From contig NZ_MVJN01000004.1 in NCBI RefSeq assembly GCF_003265995.1, forward strand, positions 1-64,000: 64,000 bases of DNA, given 5' to 3'. Below, piece by piece: positions 1-8,776 of this stretch (position 1 is its first letter; each line of letters opens with the position of its first letter). The notes beneath the pieces were generated by a model. It saw only the letters and a program-made list of their open reading frames with translations. It ran no database searches and had not been told where the DNA came from. Source of the stretch: Legionella quinlivanii. Lineage in GTDB: Bacteria; Pseudomonadota; Gammaproteobacteria; Legionellales; Legionellaceae. The position numbers and the translations under genes were made by a program.

Positions 1-307
1 TGGTATCCAACAGCATAGAGTCCCTTTGTTTATTCCTGCCCGGAAAAAATTTAAAGGGTACTCTAGCTCTTTTTTCAATTTATTCAATCTGTTAAACAAA
101 AATATTTTCCTTAGCCTGACGGCTATGGGCGCTTCGCCCGACGTTGGATTTTCATCAAAATCAAACAGATGAGATGGTATTATTCCAAAGAAGGATGGAA
201 CCTCTATTGATAAAATTACTGCATGCTTGAATATGCAACGAAAAAGAAATGTCGAGCGAAGCGCCCGACCTACGATTTCAGGTAAAGATTCGCCTCGAGG
301 ATAATAA
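1..307. other. Left-edge intergenic region with short inverted repeats
   Basis: No gene is supported here. A frame open from base 2 to about 171 has no start in the window and a composition unlike its neighbours, so I do not call it; it could be the tail of an upstream gene. Two copies of an 11-base word lie in inverted orientation: gggcgcttcgc near 127-137 and gcgaagcgccc near 255-265. They may form a long-range hairpin or be remnants of a dispersed palindromic repeat. The last bases carry the ribosome binding site (gagg) of the downstream peptidase gene. Confidence 0.4.
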
Positions 308-1354
308 ATGTCTCGTATAGTTTTTGGTGTTATTTTAGCGGCCATTCTTCTGACGGCCGCTTATCAATGGAATTCAAAGCATATGGCGAATAGTACTGCT
401 CAGGAAAGCTATTTATATCCTGCTATCAAACCCTTTCATGAAGATTATCTTGCTACTGGCAGCCTGCATAAACTATGGTATGCCGAGTATGGCAATCCCA
501 ATGGGAAGCCCGTTATAGTATTACACGGGGGGCCTGGTGCCGGATGCGGTGAAAATGACATGCGTTATTTCGATCCCGCTTACTGGCGCATTATTTTGCT
601 GGATCAGCGAGGCGCCAAACGCTCAAGACCTTTTGGAGAAATGCGTGAAAATACCACCCAGGACTTAATCGCAGATCTTGAGCGCTTACGAACTCACCTG
701 AATATTAATCAATGGCTGGTATTTGGCGGCTCCTGGGGCAGTGCACTGGCGCTGGCTTATGGCGAAGCGCATCCTGATAAGGTAACCGGTTTTGTCTTGC
801 GGGGGATTTTTCTCGCGCGTCAGCGTGAAAGTGAGCAATTGTTGTATGGAATGCGCGATACTTTTCCTGATGCCTGGCAGGAGTTTAATGATTTCATCCC
901 CAGGGACCAACAGCATAATTTAGGAAATGCCTATTACCAGCTGGTGATGGATTCTGATGCCAGTGTCGCTTTACCAGCGGCGAAAGCACTGATGAAATAT
1001 GATTTGATTTGTTCGTTTATCAAGCTGGGTAAAAAGCAATTAGATGCGTTTCTAAGCGATGATCAACTTGTGCTAGGGATTGCCAGAACCTTCATTTATT
1101 ATAACGAACATCATTTTTTCCTGGAAGAGAATCAGCTCCTGGATAACATCGACAAAATCAATCATTTACCCCTGATTATCGTTCATGGACGCTATGACAC
1201 GGTCACCCGGGCACGCACCGCATTTGAATTGCATCAGGCCTGGCCGAACTCTCAATTGATTTTTGCTGACAGCTCAGGCCACTCGGCTATGGAAATTAAT
1301 GTAACCAGGGAATTGATTAAAGCAACTGAGGCGATGAAAAAGCGCTCCTCATGA
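308..1354 (+). CDS. pip: Proline iminopeptidase (S33 alpha/beta hydrolase), membrane-anchored or exported form
   Basis: Alpha/beta hydrolase that should release N-terminal proline from peptides. Visible motifs are the oxyanion-hole HGGPGAGCG (about residue 73), the DQRGAKRS segment (about 98) and the nucleophile elbow GGSWGS (about 139) with the catalytic serine; the general Asp and His are in the C-terminal part (HGRYDTVTR and SSGHSAME). The core matches the usual 310-320 residue enzyme, but about 30 extra N-terminal residues form a hydrophobic segment (residues 4-19), suggesting an anchor or signal peptide. The start at 308 is preceded by gagg at good spacing; an internal ATG at residue 27 would give the cytosolic form. 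It stands alone on the plus strand and ends before an 86-bp palindromic repeat. Confidence 0.88.
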   Translation: MSRIVFGVILAAILLTAAYQWNSKHMANSTAQESYLYPAIKPFHEDYLATGSLHKLWYAEYGNPNGKPVIVLHGGPGAGCGENDMRYFDPAYWRIILLDQRGAKRSRPFGEMRENTTQDLIADLERLRTHLNINQWLVFGGSWGSALALAYGEAHPDKVTGFVLRGIFLARQRESEQLLYGMRDTFPDAWQEFNDFIPRDQQHNLGNAYYQLVMDSDASVALPAAKALMKYDLICSFIKLGKKQLDAFLSDDQLVLGIARTFIYYNEHHFFLEENQLLDNIDKINHLPLIIVHGRYDTVTRARTAFELHQAWPNSQLIFADSSGHSAMEINVTRELIKATEAMKKRSS

Positions 1355-1369
1355 CTATAACTAACCTAT

Positions 1370-1455
1370 CGTCTTTGCGAACAAAGTGAAGCAATCCAAA
1401 TCGAAACCTGAACAAAGTAAGGAATTGGATTGCTTCGCTAATGCTCGCAAAGACG
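1370..1455 (+). repeat. 86-bp dispersed palindromic repeat, copy 1 (terminator-like)
   Basis: Ends are cgtctttgcga and tcgcaaagacg; the two arms (about 30 bp each) are near-perfect inverted repeats around a variable centre. A run of five T (1457-1461) follows the right arm, so on the plus strand it resembles an intrinsic terminator for the peptidase gene that ends at 1354. Copies of identical length lie at 14668-14753 and 26834-26919. Confidence 0.85.
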
Positions 1456-1545
1456 GTTTTTGTAACAACGCCGATTGCTCACGGGTGATTGAGAGATCCT
1501 CCCCCTACAAGTAGTACAAGCCGCCCTCACACAATAAGGGTACTT

Positions 1546-2661
1546 CTACTGAACTTTCCCCCGCATATCAATTTCCCAGACATCTATTACAACATCATTC
1601 TCAATAATATAAAAATAATCATGCAGATTGATAGTGGGGTCGCAATGTGGAACAATTAATTCCAGAACCTCGCCATTTTTCGGCAGCGGCGCATTGCCTG
1701 AAGAAGAAACACGACCATGTTCATCACCGAAACCTGCCCAGTCGTATTCCAAATTTGAGCGATTAATGATGAGAGGTTTACAGCGATCGACATACAAGGC
1801 TTTAGTACCTGCATCAACAGTCACATGCGAGTTTTGATTACTGCTGATAACTGTGGTGAGCAGAGTCATCGCCGGTAAAAAGTGCTTCCCAGTCGCTGAG
1901 CCGATTTCACTATACTGCACATCCATGACTGTATAAGACCCCGGTTGAATCTCTGTGACCTCAGAAGCCTGGCAATCAATGTCGAAAGTGCCAGTTCCCG
2001 TACCGGTCAAAATCTCACAAGGCAATCCCGCTTTTCTAAATTGACGAACCAGTTCACTAGCCATTTCCATGACCGCCAGCGACTTGTTTTTACGTTCCTC
2101 ATAAACTGCTATATGTTGTAAATTTCCCGCGTAACATTGGATTCCAGCTAAGCGCAGCCAAGGCATCCCCTGGACAAACTGACCTAGTGACAAAGCATCA
2201 CTGGCATTCACTCCCGTTCGACCAATGCCGGAATTGATATCAATCAGAACTGATAACACTTTACCGCAGGTTTGAGCAGCCTCATTGAGCTGCTCGATAT
2301 TCTCTTTATTATCCACCACAATGTACAAATCAGAGCAAAGCTGATGGCATTCCATTAAGCGCTGAATTTTATGCCTGGTAACTACCGGCGATGTAATCAG
2401 AATATTAGAAAGGCCTTTAGATGCCAGCACCAGGGCTTCACTCACTTTGGCCACGCAAACACCAATAGCGCCATAGTCGATTTGCAGCTGTGCCAGCGAA
2501 GACGATTTATGGGTTTTACAATGTGGCCTTAAATGAATGCCCTGTTTTATACAATGGTCGCGCATCGTCAAAAGATTAAGCTCAAGCTTTTGCTTATCGA
2601 TGAGCAAACAAGGAGTATCGAGTTGAAATTTGCTTAACCCCAGAAGCAAGGACTTATCCAT
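1546..2661 (-). CDS. D-threonine aldolase-like PLP enzyme (alanine racemase N-terminal fold)
   Basis: PLP-dependent fold-type III enzyme. The N-terminal segment DTPCLLID and the motif RPHCKTHKS (about residue 50) carry the Schiff-base lysine; the C-terminal VPHCDPTINLHDY motif supplies the His and Cys-Asp metal ligands typical of D-threonine aldolase and D-serine dehydratase-like proteins. At 371 residues it is full length. ATG at 2661 is chosen; a TTG two codons upstream overlaps the OPT stop codon, so translational coupling is likely. It is the last gene of a five-gene operon. Substrate within the family (D-threonine, D-serine or another beta-hydroxy D-amino acid) cannot be told from sequence. 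Confidence 0.82.
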   Translation of the reverse strand: MDKSLLLGLSKFQLDTPCLLIDKQKLELNLLTMRDHCIKQGIHLRPHCKTHKSSSLAQLQIDYGAIGVCVAKVSEALVLASKGLSNILITSPVVTRHKIQRLMECHQLCSDLYIVVDNKENIEQLNEAAQTCGKVLSVLIDINSGIGRTGVNASDALSLGQFVQGMPWLRLAGIQCYAGNLQHIAVYEERKNKSLAVMEMASELVRQFRKAGLPCEILTGTGTGTFDIDCQASEVTEIQPGSYTVMDVQYSEIGSATGKHFLPAMTLLTTVISSNQNSHVTVDAGTKALYVDRCKPLIINRSNLEYDWAGFGDEHGRVSSSGNAPLPKNGEVLELIVPHCDPTINLHDYFYIIENDVVIDVWEIDMRGKVQ

Positions 2662-2663
2662 AT

Positions 2664-4670
2664 TCAATCACTTTTTTCAGAGCGGCAAACCCGGCGTTCA
2701 ATCCATAAAGCCAGCAGGATTGTCGAGAGAACTCCCAAGGCGACTCCATAATTATGCCACCCCTCCCCCACCAGTTTTAAGGCATCCGGGGAGTGTAATA
2801 AAGAGAATGGCACCGCCAGTAATACATCGACAATGGCCGAACCTGCTACAAGTCCGCAGGCCAGAAGAATTCCGATTTGTTTACGTTCTTTCTTTTCTTC
2901 TTCATTTATCTTTCTGCGTTTTAAGGACCATTGAACCAGCATGTAAATCAGGCCGCCTAAAAACAGAGGAAATGAAGAAGCAATAGGAAGGTACATCCCG
3001 ATAGCTATACCCAGAATTGACAAGCGAATTATGCGATGAATTCTAAACAATTTGTCAATAATGATAATCGCCACAATGATGGCAGAACCTATTAGCATCA
3101 TCGCCCAGGGCAACGTATTTCTGAAAACTGCTTCGGTAATGGCAGCCATTAATGCGGCAGTCGGTGCGGGTAAGGATTGTGCCGGGTCCATTCCTTCATG
3201 GGGCATTACACCGGCAATGCCGTATACATCAAATAGCAGCTGCATTACAGGAGGGATGACTAATGCGGAAACGATAACCCCTAAAAGCAGCATCACCTGC
3301 TGACGCCATGGGGTTGCGCCAACCAGCTGACCCACTTTCAAATCCTGAGTGTTATCATTGGCAATTGCAGCAATACCCGTCACAATGGAGCCAATAATGA
3401 TAGTTATCGCTTCAGCCGCTTTAATCTGATCCTCGGTAAAAGGCAAGGGGAGCATCTTATTGATAAATGTCAATAATACCCAGGCAGCAAATAACATTCC
3501 GGCAATCACAACAGAGCTACCGGGACTGGCAGTTACACCTACCATACCTGAAAAATAACCAGTCATTACCGAAAATAAAAATCCAACGATAAGAACGTAT
3601 AAAACCGCTGCGAATGCCAGACCGGGAGCCGAATCTTCTGAAAACCCGACTGCTTCAGTAGGAAAAATATACTGAAAAAAGAAAAACAGGATGCCCGACA
3701 TCAGCATGATCCCGATTAATAAAAACGGCAAAGGAATATCGCGATCCGTTCGGGGAAGGAAGCTATCCTTACGGTTCTTGGTGACAAAGGCATCAAAGGA
3801 GACAGCAATACTTTTGGCCAATGGCCTGATAAGCTTCAGGAAAGTCCATACACCGGCGAAAAGCATAGCACCAATTCCTAAGTAGCGCATTTCGCTATCC
3901 CAGAGAAAAGCCGCTGCCTGCTCAACCGGATATTGGTGTAGAAACTCGGGATAAAATCGACTCACAATTGGCAAAGCAATTAACCAGGATACCACCGAGC
4001 CGATAAAAATACTGATAGCCATTTCAAAGCCGACCAGATAACCGGCACCAATCATAGTGGCAGAAAATCCGGCACCAAAACCAAAAAGAGAACGCCTGGC
4101 AACAAACCAGACACTCCAACTGCTGGCAATCAGTTTAAAGCCAACCTGCAATAATTCAATTAAGCCGCCAATAGCCCCACCCAAAAAGATATCGCGGATA
4201 CCAGAGCTTCTTGAAGATTTTAACACCTCGGCAATTGCCCGGCCCTCCGGGAATTTCAAAACCGGTTCATTAACCAGTACCCGGCGTAAGGGGATTGAAA
4301 AAAGTACTCCCAAAATACCACCGCAGGCTGCAATCATGAAGTTGTTAATGTAATCAAAATGATGCCAGTAATGGATAATAACTAATGCGGGAATGGTGTA
4401 AACGATACCTCCTGCAACCGCCTCACCTGCCGAAGCAGCCGTTTGTACCGCATTATTTTCTAGAATGGTTGCATTTTTAAAAAATCGTAAAATACCCATT
4501 GAAATAATAGCGGCAGGAATGGACGCGGAGGTCAATATCCCCAGCTTCAATGCCAGATAGGCATTGGACATAGCCAGTAATACAGTCAGTAATACCGCCA
4601 GCAAAATACTGCGGAGTGTTAACTCAGCTATATAGGGCTCTTTTATTTCTTTCACAACAGACTTGGTCAT
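2664..4670 (-). CDS. OPT-family oligopeptide transporter
   Basis: Polytopic inner-membrane transporter of 668 residues with at least a dozen hydrophobic segments. The N-terminal region with NAYLALKLGILTSASIPAA and the conserved NNAVQTAASAGEAVAGG segment (about residues 72-88) are characteristic of the prokaryotic OPT family, as are the internal NDNTQDLKVGQLVGATPW motif and the ASPGSS motif. Members take up small peptides or metal-chelate compounds, probably with protons. It overlaps the upstream DUF3298 gene and the downstream aldolase gene by four bases each, so all three are probably translated from one mRNA. A peptide transporter beside peptidase and amino-acid genes fits amino-acid-based nutrition. 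Confidence 0.88.
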   Translation of the reverse strand: MTKSVVKEIKEPYIAELTLRSILLAVLLTVLLAMSNAYLALKLGILTSASIPAAIISMGILRFFKNATILENNAVQTAASAGEAVAGGIVYTIPALVIIHYWHHFDYINNFMIAACGGILGVLFSIPLRRVLVNEPVLKFPEGRAIAEVLKSSRSSGIRDIFLGGAIGGLIELLQVGFKLIASSWSVWFVARRSLFGFGAGFSATMIGAGYLVGFEMAISIFIGSVVSWLIALPIVSRFYPEFLHQYPVEQAAAFLWDSEMRYLGIGAMLFAGVWTFLKLIRPLAKSIAVSFDAFVTKNRKDSFLPRTDRDIPLPFLLIGIMLMSGILFFFFQYIFPTEAVGFSEDSAPGLAFAAVLYVLIVGFLFSVMTGYFSGMVGVTASPGSSVVIAGMLFAAWVLLTFINKMLPLPFTEDQIKAAEAITIIIGSIVTGIAAIANDNTQDLKVGQLVGATPWRQQVMLLLGVIVSALVIPPVMQLLFDVYGIAGVMPHEGMDPAQSLPAPTAALMAAITEAVFRNTLPWAMMLIGSAIIVAIIIIDKLFRIHRIIRLSILGIAIGMYLPIASSFPLFLGGLIYMLVQWSLKRRKINEEEKKERKQIGILLACGLVAGSAIVDVLLAVPFSLLHSPDALKLVGEGWHNYGVALGVLSTILLALWIERRVCRSEKSD

Positions 4671-5356
4671 GCATTACCCCAGGCAGCCTTGGCAATTTCC
4701 GGTTTAATCCAGGACTTAAGCATTGAATAGGGAATCAGGACTTTTTGCGGTCCATAGACATAGGCTGCAACCTGATAGGTATCAAACACAATCATTACTC
4801 CAGACCTGGTGAAATACCAGCTTTTATAATTTTCAGCTGTGGGTTTCGTTCCTTCATTAATCCAGTTTTCATCTGCCTTTCCTTGCTTGACGAAATGATC
4901 ATGACAGAATTTAGCGATTTGATTGAGTGCGTCACTCTCCGGTTTAAACAGTGAATCCAGACTAATCTCTTGCCCATTAAAAAAGTTGAATGTCTTAATG
5001 CTTTGGGAAGGATGAGCTGCTCCTCTCATATTGCTTGAGACATTAAATAAAAGACTCAGAATACTGGCATTGGAAAACTTGGTTTGATAATTAATGTATA
5101 ATCCATTTTTGCCAGGGATATCGGCAGATAAATTATCCTGTTTGTTTATCTCTAAAATGGCTTCCTTTTGCTTACTAATAAAATCCTGAACAGGTTTGTT
5201 TATTGTGTTGCTGGCATAGCCCTGAGGGTAGTTAATATCCAAAACCAGCTTTTCATCTTCCTGCTTGATGGTGACTGTTTTTACCGATGCCAGTGCGTTA
5301 AAAACGCCGCCAGTCATTAGAGTTAATAACATCAGTATTTGTACTATTTTTTTCAT
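4667..5356 (-). CDS. Exported DUF3298/DUF4163-type protein (PdaC/RsiV-like)
   Basis: 229 residues with a clear Sec signal peptide (residues 1-24, ending in NALASV). The mature part matches the DUF4163-DUF3298 arrangement: an N-terminal beta domain, then a segment with the conserved GAAHPSQSIKTFNF motif and a C-terminal YxxAAYVYGPQKVLIPY strand. This fold is shared with RsiV and PdaC-like periplasmic or surface proteins; its biochemical role in Gram-negatives is not established. The start has a strong gaggag site. It lies 10 bases after hutI and overlaps the OPT gene by four bases. Confidence 0.7.
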   Translation of the reverse strand: MKKIVQILMLLTLMTGGVFNALASVKTVTIKQEDEKLVLDINYPQGYASNTINKPVQDFISKQKEAILEINKQDNLSADIPGKNGLYINYQTKFSNASILSLLFNVSSNMRGAAHPSQSIKTFNFFNGQEISLDSLFKPESDALNQIAKFCHDHFVKQGKADENWINEGTKPTAENYKSWYFTRSGVMIVFDTYQVAAYVYGPQKVLIPYSMLKSWIKPEIAKAAWGNA

Positions 5357-5366
5357 AACGACTCCT

Positions 5367-6575
5367 CTACTGCTTTAACCATTTTCCGCCAATCATTGTG
5401 CTGTGAGGAAGAGGGTAAGCAAAATAATAACACAGGGAAGCACTCTCTTTTACTGACCAGCGAACAAGGTCCGCGGCAAAACCAGGGGCAAGTATGCCAG
5501 TTTCCTGATGAATACCCAAGGCTTTTGCTGCATTTACTGTAACGGCTTTGAGTACTTCCGGAATGCTTAAGGAAAAGAAACGGCAAGCCATACTCATCAT
5601 GAGCAATAACGACGCTGTTGGTGATGAGCCTGGATTACAATCCGTTGCAATAGCAATATCCACCCCATGCTGACGTAAAAGCTTTACCGGCGGCTTTCTT
5701 TTCTCTGCAAGGAAATAATAAGCACCCGGCAACAGAACTGCGACAGTACCGTTTTCTCCTAAAGCTCTTGCCCCCTCCTCCTCCAGATATTCAAGATGAT
5801 CGCAGGATAAAGCCTTCATGTTCGCGGCCAGTCTGCTTGCACCCAGATTGGAAAGCTGTTCCGCATGGCATCTGAGCGGAATCTTATAGTGGTTCGCAGC
5901 ATTGAATATTTGCTCTGTTTGAGCAAGATTAAAACCAATGGATTCACAAAATACATCGACCGCATCAGCCAACCCCTGGTCGGCCACAGCAGGAAGCACC
6001 TCTGCACATAAATAATCCACATAAGCCTGTGCATTGTGTTTATATTCGACAGGCACTGCATGCGCACCCAGAAAGCTGGTTTTAATCCGCATTCCGCTGA
6101 AAGTCTGCAGCTGCCTTGCCGCTTTCAGCATTTTAATTTCATTGTCCAGATCAAGGCCATAGCCCGATTTGATTTCAACGCTGGTAACGCCTTCTGAGCG
6201 CAAGGCAAGCAGGCGAGGCAAGGACTGTTCAATCAGTTCGTCCAGCGAGGCCCTTCTAGTCTGCATCACCGTGGAGACAATGCCTCCGCCTTCTCTGGCA
6301 ATATCCGCATAACTGGCACCTTCGAGTTTTCGCTGAAATTCTCTGGAGCGATCGCCGGCATATACAAGATGCGTATGGCAATCAATGAGACCGGGAGTAA
6401 TCAGCTGCCCCTGACAATCCTCAATCAAGGCATCAATGCGCTGAAATTCCACAGGAAGCAGTTCATCTTTTCCACACCAGGCAATTTTATCCTGCGAAAT
6501 AACAATTGACTGTCCGCCCCTTTCCGATCCATCCGAATCAAGGGTCAAAGCATTTTTTAAAATGGTGAGACTCAT
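5367..6575 (-). CDS. hutI: Imidazolonepropionase
   Basis: Amidohydrolase of histidine degradation, converting 4-imidazolone-5-propanoate to N-formimino-L-glutamate in the cytosol. The 402-residue length is normal. Metal-binding [10 protein letters not shown] (about residue 67), the [10 protein letters not shown] motif (about 133), [12 protein letters not shown] (about 235) and [11 protein letters not shown] (about 311) are all present. Start ATG is preceded by gggag. Unusually, no hutH, hutU or hutG lies beside it; its neighbours are an SDR one base upstream and the DUF3298 gene 10 bases downstream, so the other hut steps must be encoded elsewhere if the pathway is complete. Confidence 0.95.
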   Translation of the reverse strand: MSLTILKNALTLDSDGSERGGQSIVISQDKIAWCGKDELLPVEFQRIDALIEDCQGQLITPGLIDCHTHLVYAGDRSREFQRKLEGASYADIAREGGGIVSTVMQTRRASLDELIEQSLPRLLALRSEGVTSVEIKSGYGLDLDNEIKMLKAARQLQTFSGMRIKTSFLGAHAVPVEYKHNAQAYVDYLCAEVLPAVADQGLADAVDVFCESIGFNLAQTEQIFNAANHYKIPLRCHAEQLSNLGASRLAANMKALSCDHLEYLEEEGARALGENGTVAVLLPGAYYFLAEKRKPPVKLLRQHGVDIAIATDCNPGSSPTASLLLMMSMACRFFSLSIPEVLKAVTVNAAKALGIHQETGILAPGFAADLVRWSVKESASLCYYFAYPLPHSTMIGGKWLKQ

Positions 6576-6576
6576 A

Positions 6577-7335
6577 TTACTCCCAGTGAGGTACGATATG
6601 AGGAGATTTTAACCAGGCAGAGTGATGACTTGTGTCATAAATATCCCACTCCTGCGCAATATATTCCTCTTTAGGAACATCGATTAGCAGCCATGTCAAA
6701 AACAGAGCCACTGTAGAGGGCTCAAGCAGTCGCTGTTCCGCCTTCAGAGATTTAAAAAAACTTTGCTTTTCATTTTCCATGTGACTGGCTTCACGAATAA
6801 TTTCCTGCATAGGCGTGTCAATAATACCCGGCATTACACTGGCGAAAGCAACCCCTTTCTCTTCTAATTGCCAGCAGCGCGTCAGCATAGCCAATGCTGC
6901 TTTAGATACGCAATAGCCTGCCCATCCGGCAACTGGAAAATAGGCGGCGCCTGAACCGATATGCAGTACTCGCCCCTGGCTCAGTTTATGATGGAGTAAT
7001 TGAGATAAAAAAAGTGGTGCATTTAAATTAGTCTTAATAAAGCGGTTCCAGTCAACTTCACTGACAGTTTGAACTGGCTGAATCGGTGTAATCACTCCAG
7101 CATTGTGCACCAGACCTTCCAGATTGCCCTTGGTCTCTAAATGATCCACCAGACGCTGACGCTCCCGGGCCTTGGAGACATCACATTGAAAAAATGAAAT
7201 TCGCTCTGAGAGGCTGGCTGTTGATTCAAGCACATCGATTCGCCGCCCCACAATCAGGACTTCTTTTTGTCGTTCAGTCAGTGCAATAGCCAGGGCACGT
7301 CCAATACCAGTGCCGCCTCCGGTAATTAAAAACAT
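6577..7335 (-). CDS. Short-chain dehydrogenase/reductase
   Basis: Classical SDR of 252 residues. The N-terminal dinucleotide motif TGGGTGIG (about residue 5), the NAGV motif (about 78), catalytic Ser in IGSGAAYF (about 127) and the YCVSK catalytic Tyr-Lys pair (about 141-145) are intact; the PGIIDTPM segment follows as usual. The start has a strong aagga site. It is the first gene of the minus-strand operon and is separated from hutI by a single base. Substrate and cofactor preference are not evident. Confidence 0.85.
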   Translation of the reverse strand: MFLITGGGTGIGRALAIALTERQKEVLIVGRRIDVLESTASLSERISFFQCDVSKARERQRLVDHLETKGNLEGLVHNAGVITPIQPVQTVSEVDWNRFIKTNLNAPLFLSQLLHHKLSQGRVLHIGSGAAYFPVAGWAGYCVSKAALAMLTRCWQLEEKGVAFASVMPGIIDTPMQEIIREASHMENEKQSFFKSLKAEQRLLEPSTVALFLTWLLIDVPKEEYIAQEWDIYDTSHHSAWLKSPHIVPHWE

Positions 7336-7575
7336 AGTTATCCTTACTGCCAGGCCGCTACTATTCAGGGATTGACAAATTAAACCGCAGCAGCTCTGTC
7401 AATTTTAAATAGAGGAAATGATAACAGGTCTCTGGTTTTGTTAATACTATCTTGAAAGCTCAGTTTGAAAGCATTAATTTTATTCAGGATCATCTGCGCT
7501 GGTTGCGTAAATTCATGAATTGTAAGATAGTAATCTAACCTGTTGATTAAACGTCTGTTGATATTGAAAAGATGG

Positions 7576-7604
7576 ATTAATTGAAATCAGAGCGAACAAT
7601 TAAT
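7576..7604. promoter_or_regulatory. Dyad in the divergent SDR / IcmL-like promoter region
   Basis: The 308-bp gap at 7336-7643 separates divergent genes and should hold both promoters. Within it attaattg (7576-7583) and caattaat (7597-7604) form an 8-bp inverted repeat with a 13-base spacer, about 40 bases before the IcmL-like start, as an operator might. A second dyad, attgaca (7371-7377) with tgtcaat (7396-7402), lies near the SDR start. No convincing sigma-70 hexamer pair was found. The regulator is unknown. Confidence 0.3.
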
Positions 7605-7643
7605 GGTCTTTAAGTTGTGAATTTTATTGCAAGGAGTCAACCA

Positions 7644-8591
7644 ATGAATAAATTAGTGTTGTGTGGTAGTGTGTTATCTATAATGTGTGCGACTGCGCAT
7701 GCCGATAACAAACCTGCTGCTATTTTAACTCAGCCTGTAGCCGCACAAACAACTCAACCGGATACAACTACTCAAAATCAAGGCAGTCAAACCAGTCAGC
7801 CCGCCGCAGCAACCCAAAATCAGAATGGGCAAGCTGGCCAGTCTGGGGCCGCCACACAGACTCAAAGTGGTCAGTCCGGCAGTACAACCCAGACAAAACA
7901 GGCGACAACACCTGCCACAATCAAAACTCAAACCACCACGACCACTACTCAAACACCCAGCCAGACAACAACCCAGACAACTCCTGCAGCGAACACAGCG
8001 AATCCGGTCAATACATCTGTGAAACCCACAGTCGTTCCCGCTGGACAAACAACCCAGACCACAACAATTCCTGCAACTGCTCAGCCTCAGGTCATTGATT
8101 GCAATTACCGCATACCTGCAGAAACTACCCAAATTGAGCAATCGCTTGTGATTAAATGGGCAGCAAAAGCATTACAACAATCGTTTGATCTGGATTTTAA
8201 TACCGTTGATCAGCAACTTGCATCTCTGAAAAATTGCTATACCGATCAGGGTTGGCAAAGTTTCAATGATGCATTGACCAAATCAGGCAACCTGGAAGCC
8301 ATCAAAGCCCAAAAATTAATGGTCAGCAGTATGATCGATGGCCAGGAACAAGTAGTAGAGAGTAAAGATAACCAATGGAAAATCACCTTCCCATTGCAGG
8401 TAGTCTACCAGAATGACAAAGAAAAGCTGACTCAGCCTCTCTCTGTTTACCTAGTCATTGGACGTAAAATTACAGGTGATCTGGGTATCATGCAGATGAT
8501 CGCCTCACCCAGACAAATAGGTTCTGGGCAACAAAGCGTGCCTTCCACCAATCAAACCACAACTAACAGTGGAAATAAAACCTCACAGTAA
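7644..8591 (+). CDS. IcmL/DotI-domain protein with Gln/Thr-rich linker, exported
   Basis: Start ATG at 7644 is chosen because aaggag lies just upstream; the frame is open nine codons earlier without a site. Residues 1-21 form a signal peptide ending in AHA. Residues about 25-150 are a low-complexity Gln/Thr/Ala stretch with recurrent TTQ, QSG and NQ units. Residues about 155-290 resemble the periplasmic domain of IcmL/DotI: W-A-A-KALQQSFDLDF, then CYTDQGWQSFNDALTKSGNL and a W-K-I-TFPLQVVYQ strand pair. True DotI has an N-terminal membrane anchor in the Dot/Icm inner-membrane complex; here a cleavable signal and linker replace it, so a periplasmic or surface role is more likely. Legionella genomes carry several such IcmL-like paralogues. 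Confidence 0.72.
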   Translation: MNKLVLCGSVLSIMCATAHADNKPAAILTQPVAAQTTQPDTTTQNQGSQTSQPAAATQNQNGQAGQSGAATQTQSGQSGSTTQTKQATTPATIKTQTTTTTTQTPSQTTTQTTPAANTANPVNTSVKPTVVPAGQTTQTTTIPATAQPQVIDCNYRIPAETTQIEQSLVIKWAAKALQQSFDLDFNTVDQQLASLKNCYTDQGWQSFNDALTKSGNLEAIKAQKLMVSSMIDGQEQVVESKDNQWKITFPLQVVYQNDKEKLTQPLSVYLVIGRKITGDLGIMQMIASPRQIGSGQQSVPSTNQTTTNSGNKTSQ

Positions 8592-8599
8592 TTAAACCA

Positions 8600-8620
8600 G
8601 ATTCCCGCTATGCGGGAATC
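8600..8620 (+). terminator. Hairpin downstream of the IcmL-like gene
   Basis: A perfect 9-bp stem, gattcccgc and gcgggaatc, with a 3-base loop begins 8 bases after the stop codon. A run of six T follows about 10 bases beyond the stem, farther than in a typical intrinsic terminator, so efficiency is uncertain. Confidence 0.55.
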
Positions 8621-8776
8621 CCTCTCTCAATTTTTTCTCCCAAATGATGTTATCTTCATAACGAAATTCTTTACAGATTTGTCACGATTTATTACTGCCT
8701 ATTAATCAGACACTAGTTGATAGAAACCTCATATCTGTGTTATTTTTATAACATATGTTTAAATTTAGAAAAGAAA

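Noticed and set aside
2-171. Frame open from the left edge
   Set aside because: No start in the window, low-complexity composition, and it runs through palindromic repeat sequence.
7725-8141. 138-aa minus-strand frame rich in Cys, Gly and Leu
   Set aside because: It is the reverse of the Gln/Thr-rich low-complexity region of the IcmL-like gene and has no ribosome binding site.
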